Below, one piece after another: positions 9,301-16,481 of a stretch of DNA of 17,700 nt. The notes under the pieces are model-generated. The model did no database searches and had not been told where the DNA came from. It worked only from the letters and a program-made list of their open reading frames with translations. A program made the translations under genes and the position numbers. This DNA comes from Caryophanales bacterium UBA6380 (GTDB taxonomy: Bacteria; Bacillota_I; Bacilli_A; RFN20; CAG-826), in NCBI GenBank assembly GCA_002438785.1, contig DJQS01000021.1:1-17700 (forward strand), given 5' to 3'. Positions within the stretch are counted from its first letter, which is position 1, and every line of letters starts with the position of its first letter.

Positions 9301-9393
9301 GGAGATGATTCTTGGGGAGCTCCTACACATAGTAAATATTGCTTAAAAAAGAATAAATTATATTCTCTTAAATTTAAGATTTTTATTGATTAA
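6385..9393 (+). CDS. lacZ: GH2 beta-galactosidase, LacZ type
   Basis: A 1002-residue cytoplasmic beta-galactosidase of the long LacZ class, with five-domain size and no signal peptide. It would split lactose and related beta-galactosides into galactose plus a second sugar. The N-terminal jelly roll carries an active-site loop similar to LacZ (about 83-107). The catalytic barrel has KGINRHEFSINTGRV at 325-339, IRCSHYPN at 360-367, MDEASIETHG at 383-392, and NHPSILFWSLGNES at 434-447 with acid/base E446. IEFAHSMGNS at 512-521 carries nucleophile E513, and GGFIWDYVDQGL spans 540-551. A C-terminal beta-galactosidase small-chain domain ends with the conserved WGAPTHSKY stretch near the terminus. 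Its ATG overlaps the GH36 stop by 4 bp (ATGA), so it is probably translated by re-initiation; a purine-rich AGAGAG near 6371 is the likely ribosome site. The gene symbol reflects family membership; substrate preference is inferred. Confidence 0.94.
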   Translation: MIEFDKTLIEKPINIINGEKFISYFDSKINNNEESRISLNGKWKIFHGDEVNLNVLENNFDDSDLKEIILPNNLELLGYSLPQYTNRMYPFEGLENLKIGEVPINNEVTIFRRNFEISSLNYDYFIEFNGFISCVYLYINGNFVGFSSLNYEVSRFNINKYIKLGNNNISIVLYKYSFATWYNDQDLFRLTGIFRDINLVKLNKVHFLDINNKSILLKDYKTGKLDVDIFVNEYHENLKLKLTLINKNKQVIQETIVLKDIFYNLNKEIKNVLKWSDEEPNLYKLKLELFNNKNLLETTFINIGFRVIEIKDGVIYLNNNRLILKGINRHEFSINTGRVMNKELVEQDLKLLKANNFNAIRCSHYPNVNYFYDLCDELGLIVMDEASIETHGTWDKIEQYKDKNFEYKVLPGSDKKYKDFTVNRVLAMYERDKNHPSILFWSLGNESYGGKNLEESYYKLKEKDKSRIISYEGVYKTPKYAHISDVVSRMYFKPNDVIKYLNKHTKKPFIQIEFAHSMGNSTGNFDEYMDLCNRFKNYQGGFIWDYVDQGLLINNKICYGGDNYDYPNDNNFCANGLLLAKRNKTAKLKIVKYFYQSLRFEFQDNKVIIFNDNYYKNTAKIKFIYEILKEGEAIFTKSFESNVLPRTNKEIDILPNINFDNDIDYLVRIRALAKEDNNYLKQNDEIAFEEKFIKGDLFTSFYKEKVYSNNKIITYKSLNHLTVEVNKLKVIFNGIENNLGGLEAIYYDNKQYLMKLILPTLFRANIDNDRIINKFFTSFYFSSSFFPLYNPMKNEIKIIKENKDYVIIRVIYKMINAIFFTNFIIDYKITNSEEIIVEAKYKTNKLLPPPDFIGLRIPIKNKFSEFKYLGLGKEDNYIDRYKGIKYGIYESNCNDEYIPYSIPQDSGNHLGTKYIKIPMNDHYLNFYSLDKSFEFKFIPYSEFELEIKERNEELVKSKFNYLTIALANRGVGGDDSWGAPTHSKYCLKKNKLYSLKFKIFID

Positions 9394-9401
9394 CAAAACT
9401 C

Positions 9402-9430
9402 TTGCAATAGACTTACAAAATTATTAGACT
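9402..9430 (+). promoter_or_regulatory. Possible promoter of the MATE gene
   Basis: TTGCAA at 9402-9407 and TAGACT at 9425-9430 match four of six bases each of the -35 and -10 consensus, with the ideal 17-nt spacing. No terminator is visible after the beta-galactosidase, so read-through from the operon is equally possible. Confidence 0.35.
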
Positions 9431-9444
9431 ATTTAACTTGTAAG
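9412..9444 (+). promoter_or_regulatory. Inverted repeat overlapping the MATE ribosome site
   Basis: CTTACAA at 9412-9418 is complementary to TTGTAAG at 9438-9444, which contains most of the Shine-Dalgarno TAAGG (9441-9445) of the next gene. CTTGCAA at 9401-9407 could pair with the same right arm using one G-U pair. Folding would occlude the ribosome site. The 19-nt loop and A/T-rich arms make it weak. Confidence 0.3.
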
Positions 9445-9452
9445 GCTATTTT

Positions 9453-10913
9453 ATGCATTTTAAAAAAGTATTTCAAATTAAGCATCTTGAAATGGATTTA
9501 ACTAGAGGTAGATTATTTTTTAAATTTGCTCTTTTTGCTTTACCCTTAGCTCTTACTACAATCCTTCAACTTTTATATACTACCGTTGACTTATGGTGTG
9601 TAACAAATTTTGGTGGTGGAAGTGTATCAATGAGCGCAGTTGGATCTAATACTGCTTTAATTAATTTAATCGTTACAGTCTTTGTTAATATGTCTATGGG
9701 AGCTAATGTCGCTATCTCACAAGCAAAAGGTGCTAATGATAAAGAAAAAGCTTCAAAAGTTTTACATACTTCATTGATTTTATCTTTATTTAGTGGACTT
9801 ATTGTTGGTTTTACTGGCTTTTTCTTATCTGGGATACTTTTAAAAATAATGAATACTCCTATTTCTTTATTAGATAAAGCAACTGATTATTTAAAAATAT
9901 ATTTTATAGGTTTACCATTTTTAATGGTCTATAATTATGGCTCACAAATTTTAAGAGCTTTAGGAGATAGCACTAAACCATTATTGACATTAATTGTAGC
10001 AGGAGTTATCAATGTTGGTTTTGATGTTATTTTAGTAAAATATGCACATTTAGATGTAATAGGGGTAGCAATTGCAACTGTATGTAGTGAAGCTGTTGCC
10101 TCTATTATGACCCTAATTTTTTTATATTTTAATAAGGGTTTTGTTCGTTTAGAATTTAAAAAATTATTAGTTGATATACCATCATTAAAAGAAGTTTTAA
10201 TAATTGGATTACCTGCTGGATTACAAGGATTAGCGTTTTCTATTCCAAACGTACTAATTCAATCAAGTTTATATTCAATTACTAATTATTCTATAAATGG
10301 AATTCCAATTTCACAAGATGAAATTGTTTCAGGAAGTAGTGCCGCTAGTCAACTTGAAAATTTTGCTTTTGCTATTGAAGATGCAATAGGTGTATCATTA
10401 TGCACTTTTGTTGGGCAAAATTATGGTGCAAAAAAGAAGAAAAATATAAAAATAGCTTTTTGGATTGCTTTAAGTTGGGATTTTATAACCTGCATATTTA
10501 TTGCTACACTTTTTATATCATTAGCGAATCAATTTCTTTCAATATTTATTACTGAAAAACAAGGAGTTATTCAATCTCATGCTATAGCTGCTGGTAAAGA
10601 AAGACTTTATATAATGATAATACCATATATATTTGATGGAATCATGATTATTTGTGGTGACTATTTACGTGGAATGAAGATTTCTTTACCTCCAGCAATT
10701 ATCACTTTAATTGGTTGTACAGGACTTAGAATTGTCTTTTTATATACTTTATTTCCAATGTCTTATTTTCATACAATATTTTGGCTTTATGCAGCCTATC
10801 CAATAAGTTGGATTTTAATTGATATTTGTTATATTCCTATAGTTTTAATTTTACAAAAGAAACCATTTAAAGAACTAGATGAAAAGACTAATAGCGAATT
10901 AGTTTTACATTAA
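9453..10913 (+). CDS. MATE-family multidrug/cation antiporter
   Basis: A 486-residue integral membrane protein of the multidrug and toxic compound extrusion family, with about 12 helices in two similar halves. The first half opens with MDLTRGRLFFKFALFALPLA (residues 14-33), the usual start of this family. It also has the conserved LRALGDSTKP after helix 5. The second half has the equivalent SAASQLENFAFAIEDAIGVS segment followed by FVGQNYGAKKKKN. Such proteins export cationic drugs, flavins or metabolites in exchange for Na+ or H+; the substrate cannot be predicted here. The first ATG is preferred because TAAGG (9441-9445) precedes it by 7 nt. The internal ATG at 9492, beginning MDLT, matches the start of many relatives but has no ribosome site, so a shorter protein cannot be excluded. 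It lies 59 bp after the beta-galactosidase on the same strand. Confidence 0.9.
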   Translation: MHFKKVFQIKHLEMDLTRGRLFFKFALFALPLALTTILQLLYTTVDLWCVTNFGGGSVSMSAVGSNTALINLIVTVFVNMSMGANVAISQAKGANDKEKASKVLHTSLILSLFSGLIVGFTGFFLSGILLKIMNTPISLLDKATDYLKIYFIGLPFLMVYNYGSQILRALGDSTKPLLTLIVAGVINVGFDVILVKYAHLDVIGVAIATVCSEAVASIMTLIFLYFNKGFVRLEFKKLLVDIPSLKEVLIIGLPAGLQGLAFSIPNVLIQSSLYSITNYSINGIPISQDEIVSGSSAASQLENFAFAIEDAIGVSLCTFVGQNYGAKKKKNIKIAFWIALSWDFITCIFIATLFISLANQFLSIFITEKQGVIQSHAIAAGKERLYIMIIPYIFDGIMIICGDYLRGMKISLPPAIITLIGCTGLRIVFLYTLFPMSYFHTIFWLYAAYPISWILIDICYIPIVLILQKKPFKELDEKTNSELVLH

Positions 10914-10941
10914 TTTTTTTCTTTAATTGATAGAAAGCACC

Positions 10942-10970
10942 TTTATTTTACTAAGTAAAAAGTTTATAAT
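10942..10970 (+). promoter_or_regulatory. Promoter of the PFOR gene with palindrome in the spacer
   Basis: A perfect -10 box TATAAT lies at 10965-10970, 27 bp before the start codon. A weak -35 (TTTATT at 10942-10947) sits 17 nt upstream. Between them is an exact palindrome, TTTTACT (10946-10952), A, AGTAAAA (10954-10960), a place where a bound repressor would block RNA polymerase. It does not match the Rex (TTGTGAA-type) or FNR/CRP half-sites. Confidence 0.55.
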
Positions 10971-10997
10971 AAAAGCGTTTTTAAAGGAGAAATTAAA

Positions 10998-13900
10998 ATG
11001 TCTGACGTTAAGAAAACAATGCTTAGTGTAGATGGTAATACGGCTGCAGCTCTTGGTAGTTATAATTTTACTGAAGTTGCTGCAATTTATCCTATTACTC
11101 CATCAAGTCCTATGGCTGACCATGTTGATGTATATGCTAGCCAAGGAAAAAAGAATTTTTTTGGTAATGTTGTAAAAGTTTGTGAAATGCAAAGTGAAGC
11201 TGGCGCTAGTGGTGCTCTTCATGGTGCTTTACAAGGTGGTAGTTTAGCTACAACTTATACTGCAAGCCAAGGTTTACTTTTAATGATACCTAACATTTAT
11301 AAATGGTGTGGTGAGTTACTTCCTGCAGTTATGCATGTATCTGCTAGAAGTTTAGCTACAAGATCATTATCTATCTTTGGTGATCACCAAGATATTTATG
11401 CAATTAGACAAACAGGTATTGCAATGCTTTGCTCACATAGTGTTCAAGAAGTTGCTGATTTAGCACCTGTTGCACATTTAATTGCAATTGAAGCAAGTTA
11501 TCCTATGTGCCATTTCTTTGATGGTTTTAGAACATCCCACGAAATTCAAAATGTTGAATTTATAGATGATAAAGAATGGGAAAAATTATTAGATAGAAAA
11601 GCTGTTGAAGAATTTAGAGCTAGAGCATTAAATCCACATACTCATCCAGTAACTCGTGGTGGCGCTGAAAATGACGATATCTATTTCCAAGGTAGAGAGG
11701 CTCAAAATGCTCATTTTAATAAAGTAATTGATATTGCTGATAAGTATTTCAAGAAAGTTAGTGAACTAACAGGTAGAAATTATGCTCCATTTGTTTATGT
11801 TGGAGATCCTAAAGCTACTAAGGTTATTGTTGCTATGGGTAGTGTTACTGAAACTGCTCTTGAAGTTGTTACAGATTTAAATAAAAAAGGTGAACATGTT
11901 GGCTTAGTTAAAGTTCATTTATATAGACCATTTAGTGCTAAACATTTAGTTAATGTTTTACCAGATACTGTAAAAGAAATTGCAGTATTAGATAGAACTA
12001 AAGAAATGGGTGCTGTTGGTGAACCTTTATATGAAGATGTTGTTAGTGCATTAAAACTTGAAGGTAAGGATGTAAAAGTTATTGGTGGAAGATATGGCTT
12101 ATCAAGTAGAGATACCCAACCAAAACATATCAAATCAGTTTATGATTTTATGTTAAGTGGTCATGAATTCCATGGTTTTACAGTTGGTATTAATGATGAT
12201 GTCACTCATTTATCTATCCCTGTTGATGATGAATATGAAATCTCACACCATTATACAAGTTGCTTATTCTATGGTTTAGGAAGTGATGGTACAGTAGGTG
12301 CAAATAAATCATCAGTTAAGATTATTGGTGATGCAACCCATCAATATGCTCAAGCCTATTTTGCTTATGATTCAAGAAAATCAGGCGGAGTTACTAGAAG
12401 TCACCTTAGATTTGGTAAAGAACCAATTCATTCAACTTACTACGTTGAACACGCTAATTTTATTTCCTGTTCACTAGATACATATGTCTTTAGATTTGAC
12501 ATGTTAAAGAATTTAAAGAAAGGTGGAACATTCTTATTAAATACTGATATGGATGATGAAACTTTAATTAAATCTTTACCTAATCGAGTTAAATATCAAT
12601 TAGCTACTAAAGGTGCTAAGTTCTATGTTATTGATGCAAATAAGATTGCTCTTGAAATTGGAATGGGTAGACATACAAATACAATTCTTCAAAGTGCATT
12701 CTTCTATTTAAATCCACAAATTATGCCATATGATGAAGCAAATAAGTGGATGAAAAAATTAGCTGAAAAAACTTATAGTAGAAAAGGTCAAGAAATTGTT
12801 GAACTTAATTATAAAGCAATTGATAAAGGAACTGAAGGTCTTAGAGAAGTTAAGGTTGATCCAGCTTGGGCTAAATTACCTTATAATAGAGAAAGACATG
12901 TTTTAGGTGATGAATATTTTGATACATATGTTGATCACATTAATAATCTTGATGGCTATGATATTCCTGTTTCTAAATTCACTGAATTTGAATTATTAGA
13001 TGGAACAATGGAAGAAAATGTTACTTATAAAGAAAAAAGAAGTATCGCTGATAGAGTTCCTGAATGGAATAAAGATTATTGTATCCAATGTAATCAATGT
13101 GCTTTTGTTTGTCCACACGCTACAATTAGACCATTCTTATTAACTGAAGAAGAAGTTAATAATGGACCAGAAGGACTTAAAGATATAGTTAAACCTGCTA
13201 TTGGTGGTCCTCAAGTAAAAGACTATAAATTCATCATTCAAGTTTCTCCAACTAACTGTGTTGGTTGTGGACTTTGTGTTAATGAATGTATGGCTAATAA
13301 GAATGCTAAGAGATTAGGCAATGATCATTTTGCATTAAAGATGGTTGAAGCAAAATCACAATTTGATAAAGAAAAGTATGCAACTTATTTATATAAGCAC
13401 ACTGAATATAAGACTAATTTATTCCCATTAACAACTGTTAAAGGTGTTGGATTCTTAATGCCTTATATGGAAATTAGTGGTGCTTGTGCTGGATGTGGTG
13501 AAACTCCATATTATAGATTATTATCACAATTATTTGGTAAAGATTTATTAGTAGCTAATGCAACTGGCTGTAGTTCGATTTATAGTGGTTCTACACCTTT
13601 AACTCCTTTCGTTACTGATAAAAATGGTAATGGTGTTGCTTGGGCAAATAGTTTATTTGAAGATAATGCTGAATATGGCTATGGTATGAGACTTGCAACA
13701 AATTATAAATTAATGCAAATAGCTAGAATTCTTGAAGCTGCTTTAAATAGCGATACTGTTGAAACTAATTTAAAAGAAACAATCAAAACTTATTTAGCTA
13801 ATATGAAAAATAAAGATGAAGCTCGTAAGATTGTTCCTACTTTAGTTAAAGAAGTTAAAGAATCTAAAGATGAAGCAGTTAAAGAAGTCTTATTATTTGA

Positions 13901-14564
13901 AAGAGATTTAATTGATAAATCAGTTTGGATTGTTGGTGGAGATGGCTGGGCTTATGATATTGGTTATGGCGGACTCGATCACGTTTTAGCTAGTGAAGAC
14001 GATGTTAATGTTATGTGCTTAGACACCGAAGTCTATTCTAATACTGGTGGTCAATCTTCTAAATCATCACAAACTGGTAGTATTGCTCAATTTACCGCTA
14101 GTGGTAAAAAGACTAGAAAGAAGAATTTAGCTTTAATGGCAATGAGTTATGGTACAGTCTATGTTGCTCAAATTGCTTTAGGTGCTAATCCAATGAAAGC
14201 TATTCAAGCTTTTAAAGAAGCTGAAAGTTATAATGGACCATCATTAATTATTTGCTACGCTCCATGTATTAACCAAGGTATTAAAGGTGGCTTAGTTAAT
14301 AGTGTTCAAACTGAAAAAGAAGCAGTTGAATGTGGCTATTTCACAACATTTAGATATGATCCTCGTAAACTTGAACAAGGTAAGCCAGCTCTTGAACTTG
14401 ATTGTAAAGAACCTGATTTTACGAAGTTTAGAGAATTTATCTTAAAAGAAACTAGATATTCACAACTTCCAAAGGTTAATCCAGAACATTATGAAGAACT
14501 TTTCACTAAGAGTGAACAAGCTGCTAAAGATAGATGGGAAAGAATTAAAAAGTTTGGCTTATAA
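10998..14564 (+). CDS. nifJ: Pyruvate:ferredoxin (flavodoxin) oxidoreductase, single chain
   Basis: A 1188-residue homodimeric-type PFOR, full length. It oxidises pyruvate with CoA to acetyl-CoA and CO2, passing two electrons to ferredoxin or flavodoxin in the cytoplasm. The N-terminal domain has YPITPSSPMADH (31-42) and the active-site region VMHVSARSLAT near 111-121. A ferredoxin-like insert carries two [4Fe-4S] motifs: C695, C698, C701, C705 and C754, C757, C760, C764. The proximal cluster ligands are C830, C833, C858 and C1090, as in the Desulfovibrio africanus enzyme. The thiamine diphosphate site is GDGWAYDIG at 981-989 with SNTG at 1014-1017. All cofactor ligands are present, so an active enzyme is expected. 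AAAGGAGA at 10983-10990 supports the start. It is monocistronic: own promoter upstream, strong terminator at 14591-14618. No ferredoxin or hydrogenase gene is in the window. It marks an anaerobic, oxygen-sensitive energy metabolism. Confidence 0.97.
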   Translation: MSDVKKTMLSVDGNTAAALGSYNFTEVAAIYPITPSSPMADHVDVYASQGKKNFFGNVVKVCEMQSEAGASGALHGALQGGSLATTYTASQGLLLMIPNIYKWCGELLPAVMHVSARSLATRSLSIFGDHQDIYAIRQTGIAMLCSHSVQEVADLAPVAHLIAIEASYPMCHFFDGFRTSHEIQNVEFIDDKEWEKLLDRKAVEEFRARALNPHTHPVTRGGAENDDIYFQGREAQNAHFNKVIDIADKYFKKVSELTGRNYAPFVYVGDPKATKVIVAMGSVTETALEVVTDLNKKGEHVGLVKVHLYRPFSAKHLVNVLPDTVKEIAVLDRTKEMGAVGEPLYEDVVSALKLEGKDVKVIGGRYGLSSRDTQPKHIKSVYDFMLSGHEFHGFTVGINDDVTHLSIPVDDEYEISHHYTSCLFYGLGSDGTVGANKSSVKIIGDATHQYAQAYFAYDSRKSGGVTRSHLRFGKEPIHSTYYVEHANFISCSLDTYVFRFDMLKNLKKGGTFLLNTDMDDETLIKSLPNRVKYQLATKGAKFYVIDANKIALEIGMGRHTNTILQSAFFYLNPQIMPYDEANKWMKKLAEKTYSRKGQEIVELNYKAIDKGTEGLREVKVDPAWAKLPYNRERHVLGDEYFDTYVDHINNLDGYDIPVSKFTEFELLDGTMEENVTYKEKRSIADRVPEWNKDYCIQCNQCAFVCPHATIRPFLLTEEEVNNGPEGLKDIVKPAIGGPQVKDYKFIIQVSPTNCVGCGLCVNECMANKNAKRLGNDHFALKMVEAKSQFDKEKYATYLYKHTEYKTNLFPLTTVKGVGFLMPYMEISGACAGCGETPYYRLLSQLFGKDLLVANATGCSSIYSGSTPLTPFVTDKNGNGVAWANSLFEDNAEYGYGMRLATNYKLMQIARILEAALNSDTVETNLKETIKTYLANMKNKDEARKIVPTLVKEVKESKDEAVKEVLLFERDLIDKSVWIVGGDGWAYDIGYGGLDHVLASEDDVNVMCLDTEVYSNTGGQSSKSSQTGSIAQFTASGKKTRKKNLALMAMSYGTVYVAQIALGANPMKAIQAFKEAESYNGPSLIICYAPCINQGIKGGLVNSVQTEKEAVECGYFTTFRYDPRKLEQGKPALELDCKEPDFTKFREFILKETRYSQLPKVNPEHYEELFTKSEQAAKDRWERIKKFGL

Positions 14565-14590
14565 TTTATCTAAAAGTATCTAAAAATTTT

Positions 14591-14618
14591 AAAAAGGCGA
14601 TTAATCTCGCCTTTTTTT
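14591..14618 (+). terminator. Rho-independent terminator after PFOR
   Basis: AAAAAGGCGA (14591-14600) pairs perfectly with TCGCCTTTTT (14607-14616) around a 6-nt loop, and the T-run continues to 14618. It begins 27 bp after the PFOR stop. Confidence 0.93.
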
Positions 14619-14695
14619 AAAATTTAAAAAATTAAAAAACACTAGTATTTTAATTTAATTTAGTTTAAAATAATTTTGTAAAGGAAATTAAAATT

Positions 14696-15562
14696 ATGAA
14701 AAATAAAATTTTATTAATAGCTTCTATATTTACATTTGGCTTATTTTCTTGTGCAAATGATGCTAAAGCAACAAACGTAAGTGAAGCACAATTTGTAGAA
14801 CAAATTTCTAAAAATAAATTAGAAACATATAATGGTATTTCTTTAGGTGCTAAATTATCTTCTAATATTAATGCCTATTTAGCTAATTCTGATGAAAATG
14901 GTAAACTTAGTAAAATAGAAGGTAGTGATTTTAATGTTAAAATTGATGGTAATTTAAATGCTGCATTAAATGCAAAAACACCAAATGCTTATTCATTAAG
15001 TTCTGACGCTAAACTTAATATTGAATCAAATGAATCATCAAATAAATTAAATTTAGATAATGAATATCATCTTAATATTGATTTTGATGATAAAAATAAT
15101 AATTATGTTATTGATACCAATATTGAAGGAATAGGTGAAAATGGTAAGGTAATTCCACCTAGCGAATTTGAAGATAATATCAATGATTATAAAAACAATA
15201 TTCCTTCTGGAATAAGTAGTGAAACTTATTTATCAATAAAAAATGCTTTTAATTTTAGTAATGAAACAACAAAATATTTTACTTATAGTGATGGTGGATG
15301 TGGTTTTGAATATTCAATTAAATCTGATACCATAGTAGATTTCTTTGATATCAAGTGTGGTGGATCATATAAACTTAATATTAAAACGGATTCAAAAGGT
15401 TATTTTAATCAAGGACATATTGAAGTTAATTTTGAAAATTTAGCATTAACAATGGATCAAAATGTAGCGATCAATCAAAATAATAATGAAACTTCACAAA
15501 GTCAAACATATGTTTTTAGTGGAAGTGTTGAACTTGATTTAAATATTAATTTTAATTTTTAG
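14696..15562 (+). CDS. Lipoprotein of unknown function
   Basis: A 288-residue secreted lipoprotein. The N-terminus is a lipoprotein signal peptide: Lys at residues 2 and 4, a hydrophobic core (ILLIASIFTFG), then LFSC with the lipidated Cys at 19. After cleavage it would be tethered to the outer face of the membrane. The mature part is Asn-, Asp- and Ser-rich and alternates hydrophobic and polar residues in strand-like runs (for example NVKIDGNLNAAL, EYHLNIDFDD, TYVFSGSVELDLNINFNF), suggesting a mostly beta-sheet protein. C202 and C221 could form a disulfide. I do not recognise a family. The general outline resembles LolA/LppX-type beta lipoproteins, but no diagnostic motif is seen. AAGGAA at 14681-14686 sits 9 nt before the ATG. 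It stands alone between the PFOR terminator and the convergent TetR gene. Confidence 0.85.
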   Translation: MKNKILLIASIFTFGLFSCANDAKATNVSEAQFVEQISKNKLETYNGISLGAKLSSNINAYLANSDENGKLSKIEGSDFNVKIDGNLNAALNAKTPNAYSLSSDAKLNIESNESSNKLNLDNEYHLNIDFDDKNNNYVIDTNIEGIGENGKVIPPSEFEDNINDYKNNIPSGISSETYLSIKNAFNFSNETTKYFTYSDGGCGFEYSIKSDTIVDFFDIKCGGSYKLNIKTDSKGYFNQGHIEVNFENLALTMDQNVAINQNNNETSQSQTYVFSGSVELDLNINFNF

Positions 15563-15583
15563 CATCTTAAAACTTTATTAAAT

Positions 15584-15615
15584 AAAATATGCATCCGATT
15601 TGGATGCATATTTTT
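15584..15615. terminator. Shared bidirectional terminator
   Basis: A 13-bp perfect stem, 15584-15596 (ending GCATCC) with 15602-15614 (starting GGATGC), around the 5-nt loop GATTT. It is followed by T's on the + strand (15611-15615), and the A-run on its left gives TATTTTATTT on the - strand. It lies 21 bp after the lipoprotein stop and 3 bp from the end of the convergent TetR gene, so it serves both. Confidence 0.9.
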
Positions 15616-15617
15616 AA

Positions 15618-16199
15618 TTATTCTTTAATTTCTTTATTAATTAGATTATTTAAGCCATTATAAACGACATCGAAAGCTAATTTTCTAAATTCTTTAGTAT
15701 CAGGTAATAAGCCTTTTAATATTTTTTCAGCATAATAGAAGATAACTCTCGTAATGTAATCCCATAAAAATAAATAAGTATCATTATCTAAATTATCTCC
15801 AAAAATCATTTTAGCATATACTAAAAATTCATCAGCTCTTTCGTTCTTACTAGTTGGATCAAATCCATAATAATGAATATATGAAATATAATATAAAGTT
15901 GAATTTCTTTCTTTAATGAATGCATCTAAGAAATAATTAAATACATCTTCTCTAGAAGCATTATTATTAATTAAAGGTAAAATTTCATCCATATATTTAC
16001 GGTCAAAAGTAATTGCTATTTCATCAATTAATGAACGCATTGATGGAAAATAATTATAAATAGTGTGAGTTGAAATATCACATTTTTTCGCTAATTTACG
16101 TGCTGTAATACAATAAACACCTTCATTTGCGCCAATATTTAAACCTTCAATTAAGATTCTTTCTTTTACGTTTTTTAATACTCTAAATGCCATAATCAT
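15618..16199 (-). CDS. TetR/AcrR-family transcriptional regulator
   Basis: A 193-residue regulator, the typical TetR-family size. The N-terminal helix-turn-helix is clear: residues 9-30 form the first helix and turn region (KNVKERILIEGLNIGANEG), ITARKLAKKCDIS (31-43) is the second helix, and THTIYNYFPSMRSLIDEI (44-61) contains the recognition helix with the family's IYNYF motif. The rest is the variable, helical ligand-binding and dimerisation domain. The ligand is not predictable. Two start codons are possible: ATG at 16199 and ATG at 16193 (MAFRV...). Neither has a clear Shine-Dalgarno site, and promoter placement favours the second (see the promoter entry). It is divergent from the lipoprotein at 16482 and convergent with the one at 14696. 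Autoregulation and control of a neighbour are usual for the family but are inference here. Confidence 0.9.
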   Translation of the reverse strand: MIMAFRVLKNVKERILIEGLNIGANEGVYCITARKLAKKCDISTHTIYNYFPSMRSLIDEIAITFDRKYMDEILPLINNNASREDVFNYFLDAFIKERNSTLYYISYIHYYGFDPTSKNERADEFLVYAKMIFGDNLDNDTYLFLWDYITRVIFYYAEKILKGLLPDTKEFRKLAFDVVYNGLNNLINKEIKE

Positions 16200-16228
16200 A
16201 TTAAATAATATTTCACTAAATTTGTAAA
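16200..16228 (-). promoter_or_regulatory. Promoter of the TetR gene
   Basis: Read on the - strand, TTTACA (16228-16223) and TTTAAT (16205-16200) each match five of six consensus bases with exactly 17 nt between them. The -10 box abuts the first ATG (16199), which puts the expected transcript start near the second ATG (16193-16191) and suggests a leaderless message. Confidence 0.5.
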
Positions 16229-16453
16229 GTATTTAAATTAAAAAACCTAAATTATTAATTAATTTTATCAGTCAATATAAATAATTTATGTATTGTAATA
16301 AAAAAGCATTTTTTTAAAAATAATTGAGTTTTAAACACTTAATTTTAAATATATTACAATAATTTATATTTTTATATGTCAATTGTTGCTATATTAATAA
16401 AATAAATTAAAAAAATGTAACGATGTGAAACTTTTAAAAATTATTTTTTTGAG
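16229..16453. other. Divergent intergenic region with inverted repeats
   Basis: Very AT-rich spacer between the divergent TetR and lipoprotein genes, with no credible ORF. TATTGTAATA at 16291-16300 is repeated inverted as TATTACAATA at 16352-16361. AATATAAAT at 16274-16282 is repeated inverted as ATTTATATT at 16362-16370, so the pairs nest. GTCAAT occurs in direct orientation at 16271 and 16378. These could be operator sites or a transcript structure. Confidence 0.4.
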
Positions 16454-16459
16454 TATAAT
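16454..16459 (+). promoter_or_regulatory. -10 box for the second lipoprotein gene
   Basis: Perfect TATAAT, with the transcript start expected near 16466 and a short leader containing GGAGA (16472-16476) before the ATG at 16482. No good -35 is seen 16-18 nt upstream (CTTTTA at 16431-16436 is poor), so an activator or other upstream contacts may be needed. Confidence 0.5.
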
Positions 16460-16481
16460 ATTTACGTTAATGGAGAAAATT

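Noticed and set aside
11915..12133. 72-residue minus-strand ORF inside the PFOR gene
   Set aside because: It is antisense to a strongly conserved coding segment with no start signals; a frame shadow.
16300..16317. AAAAAAGCATTTTTT as a terminator
   Set aside because: A 3-nt loop with an all A-T stem and no gene ending nearby; low-complexity sequence explains it.
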